Notes under the pieces: model-generated
What the model was told of the DNA's origin: nothing
Database searches by the model: none
What the model saw: the letters and a program-made list of their open reading frames with translations, nothing else
DNA from: Ancistrus triradiatus
Taxonomy: Eukaryota; Chordata; Actinopteri; Siluriformes; Loricariidae
Direction: 5' to 3'
DNA length: 64,000 bases
NCBI GenBank assembly: GCA_025084515.1
Contig: JAJAGP010000370.1
Span: forward strand, 111,001-175,000
Part shown: positions 47,095-58,410 of the stretch, piece after piece
Position numbering within the stretch: position 1 is the stretch's first letter
Layout: each line of letters opens with the position of its first letter
Position numbers and translations under genes: made by a program

Positions 47095-47883
47095 TCACAG
47101 ACAATCTCTGAAGTCGTTGTCATGTTGGAAGGTAAACCTTTGCACCAATCTTGGGTCCAGAGCGGTCTGGAGCAGGTTTTCTTCAAGGACCTTAGTGTAC
47201 TTGGCTGTGTTCATGTTTCCCACTTTGAGGACTATTCGCCCAGGTCTCGGTGCTGCAAAACATCCCCACATCATGATGCTCCCACCACCATGCTTCACTG
47301 TAGGGATGGCATTAACTGATGAGCGGTGCTTGGTTTCCTTCAGATGTGAGGCTTGGTATTCAGGGGAAAAAGTTAAGTTTTGGTTTCCTCATGGTTTGAG
47401 AGTCCTCTAGGTGCATTTTGGCAAACTTGTCATGTGCCTTTTACTAACGAGTGGCTTCCGTTTAGCCACTCTACCATAAAGGCATGATTTGTGGAGTGCT
47501 GCCTGGATGGTTCATCTTCTGAAAGGTTCTCCCATCTCCACAAGAAAATGCTGGAGCTCTATCAAAGTGATCCTCGGGTTGCTGCTTACCTTCCTGGTCA
47601 AAGGCAGGTCTTACCCGATCGTTCAGTTTGGCCAGGCGGCTAAGTCTAGGAAGATTCTTAGTAGTTCCGAACTTCTCCCATTTACAAATGATGGTGGTCA
47701 CTGTGCTCTTTGGGACCTGTAAAGCTGCAGCAATTTTTCTCTACCCTTCTCCAGATCTTTGCCTTGACACAAGCCAATTTCTGAGGTCTGCAGATACTTC
47801 CTTTGCCCCCACGGCATGGAGTTTGCTCTGACATGCATTGTCAACTGTAGGACCTTATATAGGCAGGTGTTGGCAATTCCCAA
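47095..47883 (-). pseudogene. Tc1-like transposase pieces inside 46537-48213
   Basis: From the high end: 'MPWGQRKYLQTSEIGLCQGKDLEKG' region (47698-47883), 'TTIICKWEKFGTTKNLPR' (47471-47701), both of the bipartite DNA-binding domain, and 'MKHGGGSIMMWGCFAAP' (47095-47298) with 'FQHDND', the second catalytic Asp. Parts around the first Asp are decayed and the C-terminal part is lost. Non-functional. Confidence 0.85.
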
Positions 47884-48339
47884 TCATATGTCCAATCAAT
47901 TGAATTTACCACAGGTGGTCTCCAATTATGTTGTAGAAACATCTCAAGCAGTATCAGTGAAAACAAAATAAACCTCAACTCATTTTTGGGTGCTATATCA
48001 TAGGATGTGCACACTTGTGTACATATCATATTTTACATTTTGATTTTTAATAAATAGCACAAATGTCTAAAAAAACCTGCTTTCAGTTTGTCATTATGGG
48101 CCGTTTTGTGTAAAATTATATCACAAAAAATGAACTCGTTCTAGTGTAGAATAAGTCTGTAACATAAAAAATGGAGAACGTGAAAGGTGTGTGCAGACTC
48201 TCTGGCTTGACTGTATTTATTTGCAGATGCATACAGACATGGTAGAATTATATTATAGTACGTTTTTTTGTCCACAGACAAGATGGTATATCCATTAGAA
48301 AAAGCAAAGGGTATGCATGGCATTTTTATTCACTCTTAA

Positions 48340-48700
48340 CATACTAATTGGTAGCACACACTTTGGAAGGAATAAGTGAACTAAAGCATTTCCTATAGAT
48401 GTGAATGGGTTTCCTGCTCTACTGGAATTTTGGACCACTCTCCTTTGGCAGTGTTCTCCTGGTCTCCCAGATTTGAAGGGTACCTAGTTTGTGCTTTGTG
48501 ATGTCTCCTAAATTGTTATGAGATTATTATTTATATTCATTCAAAGCAGTCCAGCCCTGTCTTAAATCATTTCTGGGTGCTTTTAATATTTGGGTCACTG
48601 TCCTGCAGTAGTGTGCCAGTGATGTCTAAATAGCCAAGGTATTGTTTCCAGCTCACTGATTTATTATATGGGCATTGACCACCTCAGGTTGATTTACTCA
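48340..48700 (-). mobile_element. Possible decayed Tc1-like remnant
   Basis: 'ttggaccactctcctttggca', 'gtctcccagatttgaag' and 'tgggtcactgtcctgca' resemble antisense transposase segments of other Tc1 families. No ends or open frame. Confidence 0.35.
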
Positions 48701-48983
48701 GGTTTTTTTTCTTTTCTTTTTGTAATAACTATTTAAGACGAATAAAATCATTTGATTTTAATGCTACATACAACAAAGTTGATTCACTTAGCTCCTCCTT
48801 ACTCTGTTCTCAGTCTCCTGCATGGAGATTTATGGAATAAGAAACTGTCTTTTATGTGACAGTGCAAGACATTTCTTGTTGTATTTATGACATAGACAGG
48901 TATTTCAGAAGGGAACAGGGAACTTAACAGAATGCAAGAACTGTGAAATGGGCAAAAGATTTTGCAAAACTAATGCATTTAAC

Positions 48984-50445
48984 TACGGCTGGGTGATGGG
49001 GCTGAAAAAATTGTCTCTATACAATTTTTTAATTTCAGTCGATATCGATAATTTGTAATGGCCTATTTTTTATAAAGAGCTGGAGAAAAAGGATGAATTT
49101 AAACACTTATTTTGAACTTAACTACCTTATTTATCAAGGTACACAGGTAATAATATCAGCTGGTGTTTGGAATATGGTAATGATCTCTCTTTGATTTGAT
49201 ACACTTTAAATGAAGTGTAATCAGATAAACTGACCTAACCTCAAACAATGCAATAAATAAACATTAAAGAAACTCTTGCACTTAGTAAATCTTCTTCTTC
49301 TTTTGGCTTCTCCCTTTATCAGGGGTCACCACAGCGAGTTAAACGTTTCCACCTCACCCTGTCCTCCACGTCCTCTACTCTCACCCCAACTCCCTGCATA
49401 TCTTGATCCACCACAACCAAATTAACTCCTCTTTGGTCTTCCTCTCCGTCTCTTGCCTGGCAGCTCCATTGCCAACATCCTTCTTCCAATATATCCACTA
49501 TCCCTCCTCTGCACATGTCCAAACCATCTCAGTCTTCCCTCTCGAGTTTTGTCTCCCAATTTTCCAACCTGTGCTGTCCCTCTGATGATCTCATTCCTAA
49601 TCCTGTCCACCCTAGACACTCCTAAAGAGAACCTCAACATCTTAGTAAATAATGTTTTACAAAATGTGTGCAATGTAAATATTTTGTAAATGTACAAAAT
49701 CACAACAAGGTAGGTCAACCTAACATCTGTAAGATATAATAAACATAAAACAACTAAAATCTACTAAACAATGTGAGATGAAATGTAAACTACTTTCAAG
49801 ATCAAATTCAGCTCTGAACTAGTGTGACCTAACATCAAAAACTATCCAGTATGTTAAAGATTATAAAAGTTAGAAAAAAAATAACTACAGTACTTCGTTA
49901 TGGCTTCATTTCACTTCATGTTGCGGCTTGATTGTGTGACTTGGAGGTAGAGGACTAGGTAGTAGGACACTGATACCCACTGTCTATCTACAGATTCCAT
50001 GCACTCGAATAATTAACGAATAAAGTTGGGGAAGCACAGCTTATGAAAATCATTGGCAGCCCGGGATAACACAGAGGCTGTCAAACACTACGAAGCTTTA
50101 CGACCACGCTAAGTTGAACATATCCTTCCCAATATAGTGCACACTCATTTTCTCAGACCAGGCTGTTTTTGTTGTTGTCTTCACATCGACGGCACAACAG
50201 AACGTAAAACTTGTTAAATTATTGGCCGCTTGCGTGTCACTAAGAGTACCTTTCATTATCAGGGGATATGATGGGTTGTTTATGAGCCAGGACGGGTGCA
50301 CACTTGGCATTTTCATGGTTCCCGGGTGGCTTACATTTAAAGCGTTAAAGGGAAACTATCGAATATTCTATCGAAAAATGTTCTTCCTGCTATTGATATG
50401 TGTCTATTGTGATACATATCGTTAGTGTTTTATCTCCCAGGCCTA
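48984..50445. mobile_element. hAT-type non-autonomous element with exact 8-bp target duplication
   Basis: catttaac flanks both sides (48976-48983 and 50446-50453). Ends are tacggctgggtgat and, reversed, taggcctgggagat. Inside there are 'cgatatcgata' and 'tatcgaa' stretches typical of these elements. No hAT transposase motif is present. A LINE fragment sits inside at 49291-49640. Confidence 0.85.
49291..49640 (-). mobile_element. RTE-like LINE, 5'-truncated, with 10-bp target duplication
   Basis: cttagtaaat flanks both sides (49281-49290 and 49641-49650). The minus strand encodes the C-terminal end of a LINE ORF: 'VDRIRNEIIRGTAQV', 'RLRWFGHVQRRDSGYIGRRM' and 'ELPGKRRRGRPKR', followed by a short 3' UTR ending in a (GAA)n-type run. 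The WFGHVxRR motif is typical of RTE/L1-like LINE C-termini. Confidence 0.9.
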
Positions 50446-50459
50446 CATTTAACTCCAGT

Positions 50460-51068
50460 GGCTGCGTTGCAAAGATGGTTCTTCTTACTCTACTTGTTGC
50501 AAAGACGGTTCTACTTGTTTCTCCCTCTGCAGAGAATCAGCTGATTAAATTAGAAACAAATAGAAACTATTGAAACCATTCCCCAGATGTTCCGTGATCC
50601 ATGCATGATTTTCACACTGCAGAGATCCAGCACATCTCTGTACTTAAAAAGGAGCCAGCAGTACTTTGCTCAGCTTTGTCTGCTCACACTGATACCACAT
50701 GCATTTAATAAAACTTTCTGCACCAGAGGCTGTACAGTTGTGTACCACCACAGTTAATGTATCTGGCAAAGGAGCATATGGGTTAAGTAGGCTAATTACC
50801 ATTGTAAGATAGGTAATAACCTTAAATCATGGACACGCATGCGGCACATACCTGTATTTGAACATGGCTATTTTGTTCTCATTTGTCCACAGGAAATTAA
50901 TAACTCTGGTGATGTATTTGTAGCCTAGGTATTGCCCACACTTTTCAACATGTTTTGTTCCTCATCCTCACACAATTATTTTCTCCATGTTTCTCCAGGC
51001 TAGTAAACACAGGAACACGACACATGTTTACTCAACTTTTCTTTATTTAAACATTTTAAAACTGTTTG
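50460..51068. other. No supported feature
   Basis: No element or coding motif recognised. Confidence 0.4.
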
Positions 51069-51071
51069 CTA

Positions 51072-52029
51072 CAGTGGGGCAAAAAAGTATTTAGTCAGCC
51101 ACTGATGTGCAAGTTCTCCTACTTAGAAAGATGAGAGAAGTCTGTAATTTCCATCATGGGTACCCTTCAACTATGAGAGACAAAATGAGAAAAATCCAGG
51201 AAATCACATTGTAGGATTTTTAAAGAACTTAATTTTCAATTATGGTAGAAAATAAGTATTTGGTAAATAACAAAAGTTCAACTCAATACTTTGTAACATA
51301 ACCTTTGTTGGCAATGACAGAGGTCAAACCTTTCCTTTAAGTCTTCACCAGATTTTCACACACTGTAGCTGGTATTTTGGCCCATTCCTCCATGCAAATC
51401 TCCTCTAGAGCAGTGATGTTTTGGGGCTGTACTTGTTTTTGCTCAGCGTTCTCATGATCATTTTGACCCCACGGGATGAGATCTTGCGTGGGGCCCCAGA
51501 TTGAGGGAGATTATCAATGGTCTTGTACGTCTTCCATTTTCTTACAATTGCTCCCACAGTTGATTTATTCACACCAACCTGCTTGCCTATTGTAGATTCA
51601 CTCTTCCCATCCTGGTTTACAATTTTCTATCTGGTGTCCTTCGACAGCTCTTTGGTCTTGGCCATAGTTGAGTTTGGAGTCTGACTGTTTGAGGCTGTGG
51701 ACAGGTGTCTCTTCTACAGATAACGAGGTCCAACAGGTGCCATTAATACAGGTAACAAGTGCAGGACAGAAGAGGTTCTTAAAGAAGAAGTTACAGGTCT
51801 GTGAGAGCCAGAAATCTTGCTTGTTTGTGGGTGACCAAATACTTATTTTCCACCATGATTTACAATTAAATTCTTCAAAAATCCTACAATGTGTTTTTCT
51901 GGATTTTTTTCTCATTTTGTCTCTCATAGTTGAAGTGTATCTATGATGAAAACTACAGACCTCTCTCATCTTTCTAAGTAGGAGAACTTGCACAATCAGT
52001 GGCTGACTAAATACTTTTTTGCCCCACTG
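51072..52029 (-). mobile_element. Tc1-like element, family B, internally deleted
   Basis: TA dinucleotides flank it. Ends cagtggggcaaaaaagtatt and its reverse complement match and extend about 170 bases on each side. The minus strand keeps only the transposase N-terminus (51420-51670): 'ELSKDTR'-like start, 'DGKSESTIGKQVGVN'-like helix-turn-helix and 'WKTYKTIDNLPQSGAPRK'-like segment. The whole DDE domain is deleted. Confidence 0.85.
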
Positions 52030-52212
52030 TATATTGCTTAGATCTAACTGGTCAAATGTGTGTTTAATTACACATTTTAAAAGTTCACCTGCTTGTAGTT
52101 GAGTCATCTTTTCCAAATTTTAAAGGGTGCCAGCAGTGTTGCCCAGTCCATTTTTATATTTCTGTGTGAAATAAGGTGGCTGTTTTGTCTGCTTATTGTT
52201 GTTGTTCCAATG

Positions 52213-53252
52213 CAGGCAAAGGAAGTACACATGTCACAGCAGGGGGAAAGGCTTTCTCATACATGGCCCCCCAACTATGGAATAAACTTCCCACTATCGT
52301 TCGAAATTCAGACACCCTCCAAAGTTTTAAGTCTAGGCTAAAGACATACTTATTTACGCAGGCTTTTGACTAGATTTAGACCAGGTTGCATGGTTTGGGT
52401 TGCTGGGGCCGGAGTCTGGAGTCATGTCTGGCGCCTGACTGCCTTGTCCGCTAGCCGGAGAGTGCTCGAGGGGGCGGTCTGGCCTGAAATAGGCTTCCGG
52501 TTCTCGTGAGCTTGACTCATGGCATCCTTGCCTTAGATAAGGGCAGAGGCGGGGGTTCATAGCAAAGCAGCACCTGATGGTGAATCAGAGAAGTTGGGTT
52601 GATGTATTTCTGAGATCCGTGGGTTGCCAATGTCCATGTGATCCCTCTGGCGGTGTTTCCTTCCAGTTCTACTCTTTATAGCTTTCTAGCTATGCTGCTA
52701 TGTATGCTTGCGGGGTCCTCATTGCTACACTTGGCCTCAGTGATTGACATGGAATCAGTGAGGTTTAATAAGACACTGTGCTATTAATCAATAATAATAC
52801 ATTTTCTGTTTTCTCTCCGAGCTGTTGTTCCGGAGTTACGGCCCACACATGATGTACATCTGATGGAGCTCTACGGTGCATAATTCAAATTGTACTCGAC
52901 CATGACTCCATGAACTTTAGTTTGTCTTAGATTTTCATCATACCCCAGGCACTTAATTGCCGATGTGCACACTTCACAATTCGATCAAACTTTGACTCCA
53001 TGACTTTAGTTCGCCCTAGATTTATAATCCCAACGCCCCCAAGAGGTTGGGTCCCTTTTTGAGTCTTGGACTCCTCCCAAGGTTTCTTCCTAGAAACTAG
53101 GGAGTTTTCCTTGCCACTGTCGCCCTAGGCTTGCTCAATTTGAGATTGGACGTAGTTATTAGGAGATAATCTAAACCTGTAAAGTTGCTTTGAGACAATG
53201 CTCCATTGTAAAAAGCGCTATATAAATAAATCTGACTTGACTTGACTTGACA
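52213..53252 (+). mobile_element. CR1/L2-like LINE, 3' end, same family as 44769-46505
   Basis: The plus strand encodes the last part of the ORF (52176-52373): 'VTAGGKAFSYMAPQLWNKLP' and 'SRLKTYLFTQAFD' followed by a stop. A 3' UTR of about 880 bases follows, ending with (TTGAC)n. The copy has lost all reverse-transcriptase motifs. Confidence 0.88.
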
Positions 53253-53259
53253 TGTGAAT

Positions 53260-56200
53260 ATACAATATTTACTCTATTTTCTGTCCATGATTTTATACCA
53301 ATTGGCAGAGCCGATTCCTTCTATTGAGTATTCTCATTCCAAATCATAATGTTTTATCATCATTGTTTTATGTATAGCTATGCTATCGTAGCTTTTGCAA
53401 TGTGAATAATCATTTATAAAATGTTATTTCGTGTTTATGAAAATATTTTCTTTAGTTAAAACTAGTGCTCTTTATGATTTTTTTTTTTATTGTATAAATA
53501 GTAAAACTATTTCATTTGAGCTGTACTCGGGAAAAGTATTGTTGAGCCTTATTTTTGTTGTCACATTTTATTTTGAAAGCCCAATTGATTTTATGGTTGT
53601 ACTTTGTGTTATTTATTTATTTTTTAATATACTCGAATTGGGTGCGATTTACTGATTATGCAAAGCAATTTTTGGCTGATCGTGCTGCACGTATAAGAAG
53701 TATTTTATGGAGGCATCTGACATTGTGTGCCGTGTTCAGGCACAGTGTGATACATGCATACTGTGCACGAGTTGCACTGAACCATGTCCGAGCCACTTTT
53801 TTAAGCAGGCCTGAGCACAATTCAGCGTACCGGGCTTGGGCACGGTGTGGAGTGATCACACTAGTCAAACAAGCTTGGTGGTCAAACATGCTCCGGCACA
53901 GTACAGCTCGCTTAGTTTGAGTATACTCTTATGAATTTTAAAAAGAAAGTCAAAGAATATTTTCATGATATAGGAACTGAGTATTCCTATTGTTATTGCA
54001 GGGTCTAAAGTGAACATACAGGCACTTGTAGGCACATGATCATATTTTATTGCATTCTTGCTGTCCATGTGTTATATTAAAGAGCTTCATCCTTCCCTGC
54101 GTGAATGTATTTCGGGTATGAGGTGTATTGAGTCAGCTGCATTTTGTACAAGCATTCCTCTTTCCAGACTTTCTCCTGTGTTGGTGGAATGCTCTTCAGT
54201 AGCCACCATTCAATTTCTTGTGCATATTTGTCCTTCTGTTGCCCACTCTCATTGTCAGCCTGTCAGATGTCTTATTTGTTTGCTACTCGAGTCCAGTTGT
54301 CTGACCTGCTATAACCATCGCCTTTTTGTTACAATGTTTTGGTCTCTTGCAGTTCACATAGTTTATTTTAACCCTGTGCCTGTGCCTTGGCTTCAAACTG
54401 AGCACAAGTGATTTGGTTTATGTAAAAAGCTTCTCATATCAAGTGGACACTTTTCTTTTAAGATCATCAAATAAATTTTGTTACCAGTGATATGAATGTA
54501 CGATTATGATAAATGTAATGATTAAAACATTATGACTTTATTTAATTTCCATGTTTAAAGCTCGGGGCAATTGGTTAGTCCTTGACTCATTCTGTTCAAC
54601 AAAATGTAGTAGGTGTGCCCATACAGTACATTGCTTCATGGTTGGCACCTGGTGTGCTAATCTCACATTCTTTAGGATATAGGTATGCAGTATGGAACAC
54701 AGTATCCCTGCAGAACATGCAACGAGATAATGCAGTGTAATTTGCTAGTGAAAACCATGGTAAGCTTTTTGGTGCCTATCTAGCGACCCATTCACACGTA
54801 AAACGTAGACGGGAACATCAGTAACATTGAGAACTTACTAGGGCTACCATTTTGAATCTCAACATGCAGTATGTTTCCTCCAGACATGAGCTTTAATGTT
54901 GTCTCCAAACACACAGGCTTTTATGCATTCAAACAAGATTGATTGGCAAGTAGAATGCCTCCTGGGAGTTGCCTGATGTGTTAATAAGCTTGAATGATGT
55001 TTAGCTTGGAAGTATCTTTAGCCATATTATTCTCTGTAGAATTATTCATTTAACTTAAATTCCAAGTACAATTAATTAATCTTTGTGTTGTTCCTCTAAA
55101 GTCATACGCTGATCAGTGCATATCTAGCTTTAACATAAGCACTTTAATCTAAAAAGAGTCAGATTTGCTCAGACCTTAACAGAAATGCATTTTAGATTCT
55201 GCTATGGATATTCAGTTTTTAACATGGGAAATATTGCTGCTTTATTCACTCCTTGTAATTTCAGTGACACACATTTGCTGAATATATTTAGGGCAGGTAG
55301 TGATGGGAAAGAGGACTAATAATCCTTAACACACATCCTTTACTATAAGCACACAAGAGTCTGGTACACGCACATCCCAGCTGCTGGTAACAGCTTAAAT
55401 CTCAATATCACTGCATGGCAGTACACTACAGCTTTCCTCCTGTCGGTATATTAAAGCTCTTAGCCTCATTTCTGCTGGTCACTTCTGTGCTGATTTTAAT
55501 TGCAATTTCTTAAGAACATAGTATTATCCTGTAAATCATATTTAATCATCCCCTATAATTGAGCAGTAGGGAGTCTACGTATTCAGTTTTGGTGCAGTTA
55601 CTTAAGAGTTTCTGACATAGATGCTGTCTTGTTGTATATTAAGAAGGCTGAGGGTGGTAGTGTCAGTTGCAAATGTTATCTTGCAGTGCCTCCTTAGCAG
55701 CCAACACATGGCAGGACATTCATTGACTCACACGGTATGACGCCCTATCTGTTCCTGTTTCCTGGGCACTGACTTGTTCTGTTTCTCTTCTCCTGAAAGT
55801 GCAATCTATTCAATCAGTGTCCATCATGAACCCCTTTTACTACATGTGTCTGTGTATTTTTCTTCAACTGGCTTGTAGGTTTTGTGTTTGTCCAGCTCTT
55901 TCTAGTGTCAAGATGCAGATTAGTTGTGCTGTTGTGTCAAGATAAGAAGGGACATTTATGCTTCATAATATTGGTAATCAAGGAGGCAGATATTATGTTT
56001 GACCAGTATTCATGTGCCTTAATTGGTATTTGATAAGAATCTTAGTGCAAGTTCTTCAGCGACTCCTGTCTTACATCTTACTTTAACTTAAATCCTCATT
56101 ATCAAGGTACGTCCTCCTTTCTACCAAGATGCAAAAAAATAAAAAATAATAATAGTTGCCTGTGGATGACTTGCTCTTCCATACACTTTCTTGTTTGTAT

Positions 56201-56465
56201 TGTTACATAAAGATATCTGAAGGCATTCCAAGGTGGCCTTAAGCTCCAGTGATTTCTGGCACCTGTACAGATCGCTCTTTATGACTAGTTGAGTATATCC
56301 TCCCAAAGGAGCAGTGATTTAAACAGGAGGGTCCGTAAAGAAAAGCTTTCGCACCATTCTGACCTCCCATGAGCATCCACAACTAAAGATTGGATGATAC
56401 CAAATAACTACAAATCTCTCTTACTGATGGGCTGCCATTTCTGTTTTCTGGAATACATACACTCC
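53260..56465. other. No supported gene; unassigned segment at 53670-53930
   Basis: Mostly AT-rich DNA. At 53670-53930 a GC-richer block with repeated 'gcacg/cgtgc', 'ggcacagtg' units and open frames on both strands looks like an old DNA-transposon derivative, but I could not find paired ends. Confidence 0.35.
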
Positions 56466-57311
56466 TGCGTTCATATAGGGCTGGGCGGTATACCGGTTCA
56501 CCCGGTACACCAGTGTTAATTTCCCGTCCGGTACGCCTTTTTCATATACCTCCATACCGGTGCATAGCAGAAACACAGCTCTAACAAATGGGCATCAAAT
56601 TATATAATATCTTTCACCGTTATGAGCGCTGCTGAGTTCTGAATAGAACTATATCATTTAACAGCATGCTGGATAAAGCTGGCTAGCCAGGTAGCAGCCT
56701 AGAAACAGTTATCGGCTGGGAAAGGCTCCATCAGAGTAAAGAACAGAACACAGTGTTAGATTATAAAGCAAGATCAGAGATGCAAAGAAGAACCACATTA
56801 TAATTGCAGTATCTAACTTCCGAGACTGGTTGAGTAATGATTAACACACTGAATTTGGGGGATGTCGTACTGGAGTGAAAATACATCAGCCAAATATAGG
56901 CACCTCTCTCTTAAGCTCTGTCTTTAAGGCGTTGCATATTACACGCAAAAATCTGTTTACATCTGGCAGCTGTTTCATGCATTCTGTTTTGTGTAATTTT
57001 GTGTGGCGAAGTAAACCTTATAGTAATCCAAGCCTTCATTACTTACATATATAAAACCGATTCGGCCAGTTTTAGCGTGATCGTCTTCAGCTGGTGTCGT
57101 ATAACCGATTCTGTGCCGGTCAACCACACATGAACAGCACAGTGCTTTTACTGACATTAATTAATAATTCAGTTCAGGTCAGTTCATAATTCAAGGTTTC
57201 AGGCACTGGATCTTTTGTTTAAGATGCATGTTTAAGAGATTGTTTGCTGACATGATGAGAAGGAAGCGTTATAGGTTTCGGCTGTGTTTTGAATGCTACT
57301 TAGTCAAGTAG

Positions 57312-57521
57312 ATGGTGAAAATAAGCTGTGAAGGATCAATTCCGAAAGCGATCGGAATAACGGATTTAATAAGACATTTAACACTTTATCACCCCAATGA
57401 ATATGCAGAGTTTGAGAAAGCAGACATGGTCAAAGAAGCTAAAGCTAACAAGATCGCAGAGTCAGGCACAAGCCAGCAGCCCCTGCTAACTTTTCAAACG
57501 GAGCATTTGGTGAATCTATAA
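57312..57521 (+). pseudogene. BED zinc-finger remnant of hAT transposase
   Basis: The plus strand reads 'TDLIRHLTLYHPNEYAEFEK', with the H-x4-H ligands of a BED finger followed by a helix; the paired cysteines upstream are degraded. The rest of the transposase is missing. It supports the hAT call for 56476-57632. Confidence 0.65.
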
Positions 57522-57551
57522 TTAATAAATAAATAAATAAATAAATAAATA
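57522..57551. repeat. (AAAT)n microsatellite
   Basis: About seven AAAT units inside the hAT element. Confidence 0.9.
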
Positions 57552-57640
57552 CACTCACAGAAAAACATATACAAGCTACACACCTATAGAAAAGCCTGTT
57601 ATTCCCGTTATTCACCATACCGCCCAGCCCGATATTCATA

Positions 57641-58235
57641 TTTACATCAGCACTTTTCTTGCAACCAAAGGACATGTGGTAATGAATCCAGTTTCATTTC
57701 AAACCTGCTTTGGTTTGCTTCACATTTTCTTTTTTTGTGATTTGGCAGTTGGTACCTTAACTGGTAGGAATCGCTTGAGTCACTGCTACTTCTCCTTGTC
57801 TGCCAAAGAGTGCTTCCTCAGCTGTTGTCCATCCATATACTAATTAAACCGTTCATCTAAATACTACACTCTCTAAGTAATCGTTATGTTTGATGAAACT
57901 CTATTACAGATTTTTTTTTTTTTGTTATGTTTCTCTCTGCACTGGGAATACTGAGTAGTTATAGACGGAGATGTTATTATGCACTTGATCATTTACTTAG
58001 CTTTGCCTGGATTGTGCGAATAAATTATTTCTTTTAATTCACCCACACAAAGATTAACCACTTTGACGATTGCAGTTGGATTTCCACAATGCCTTTCAGT
58101 CTAGTTAACTTGAGCTTGAATAATAACGTCATAGTGAATGCTCTGGTTCAGTTAGCAAATAAGAAGGCACAAGGCACATAAAGATGATAAAAAAATTACT
58201 AAATTCTATTAAATAAACTATGGCTTGATTAATTA
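57641..58235. other. No supported feature
   Basis: No element or coding motif recognised. Confidence 0.4.
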
Positions 58236-58239
58236 TTGG

Positions 58240-58410
58240 GAAGAATGGTGGCACAAGCAGTTGGCATGATCTCTGCACAGCTCCAGAGCTCCCTGGATCG
58301 ATCCGAGTTTGCCTGTCCTTCCCCTGTCCCCTGGATTTTCTCTGGGTATTATGGTTTCCTCCCCTGATGGCTTAACTGGTCACTCTAAATTGCCCCAGTG
58401 CAAGTTATTG
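58240..58410 (+). repeat. tRNA-head SINE-like fragment, diverged
   Basis: 'gaatggtggcacaagcag', 'ctctgggtattatggtttcctccc' and 'cactctaaattgcccc' match the general layout of the 28406 and 63783 copies at low identity. Confidence 0.5.

Larger units (their letters stand above)
46537..48213 (-). mobile_element. Tc1-like element with both ends, broken transposase, SINE inside
   Basis: TA dinucleotides flank it (46535-46536 and 48214-48215). Ends cagtcaaggtagaaagtctg and the reverse complement of ctctctggcttgactg match well, and the repeats extend about 80 bases. It is about 1.68 kb including a SINE of about 190 bp in the left arm. Confidence 0.88.
56476..57632 (+). mobile_element. hAT-type element with imperfect 8-bp target duplication
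   Basis: Ends tagggctgggcggtataccg and, reversed, tcgggctgggcggtat are inverted repeats. Flanks cgttcata (56468-56475) and tattcata (57633-57640) agree at six of eight positions. Length 1157 bp. Confidence 0.8.

Noticed and set aside
46889..47410. A 173-codon plus-strand ORF
   Set aside because: It is the antisense of Tc1 transposase sequence in 46537-48213, where the minus strand shows recognisable motifs.
51598..52116. A 172-codon minus-strand ORF
   Set aside because: It spans the terminal repeat of a Tc1 deletion derivative; the real transposase start lies in another frame at about 51420-51670.
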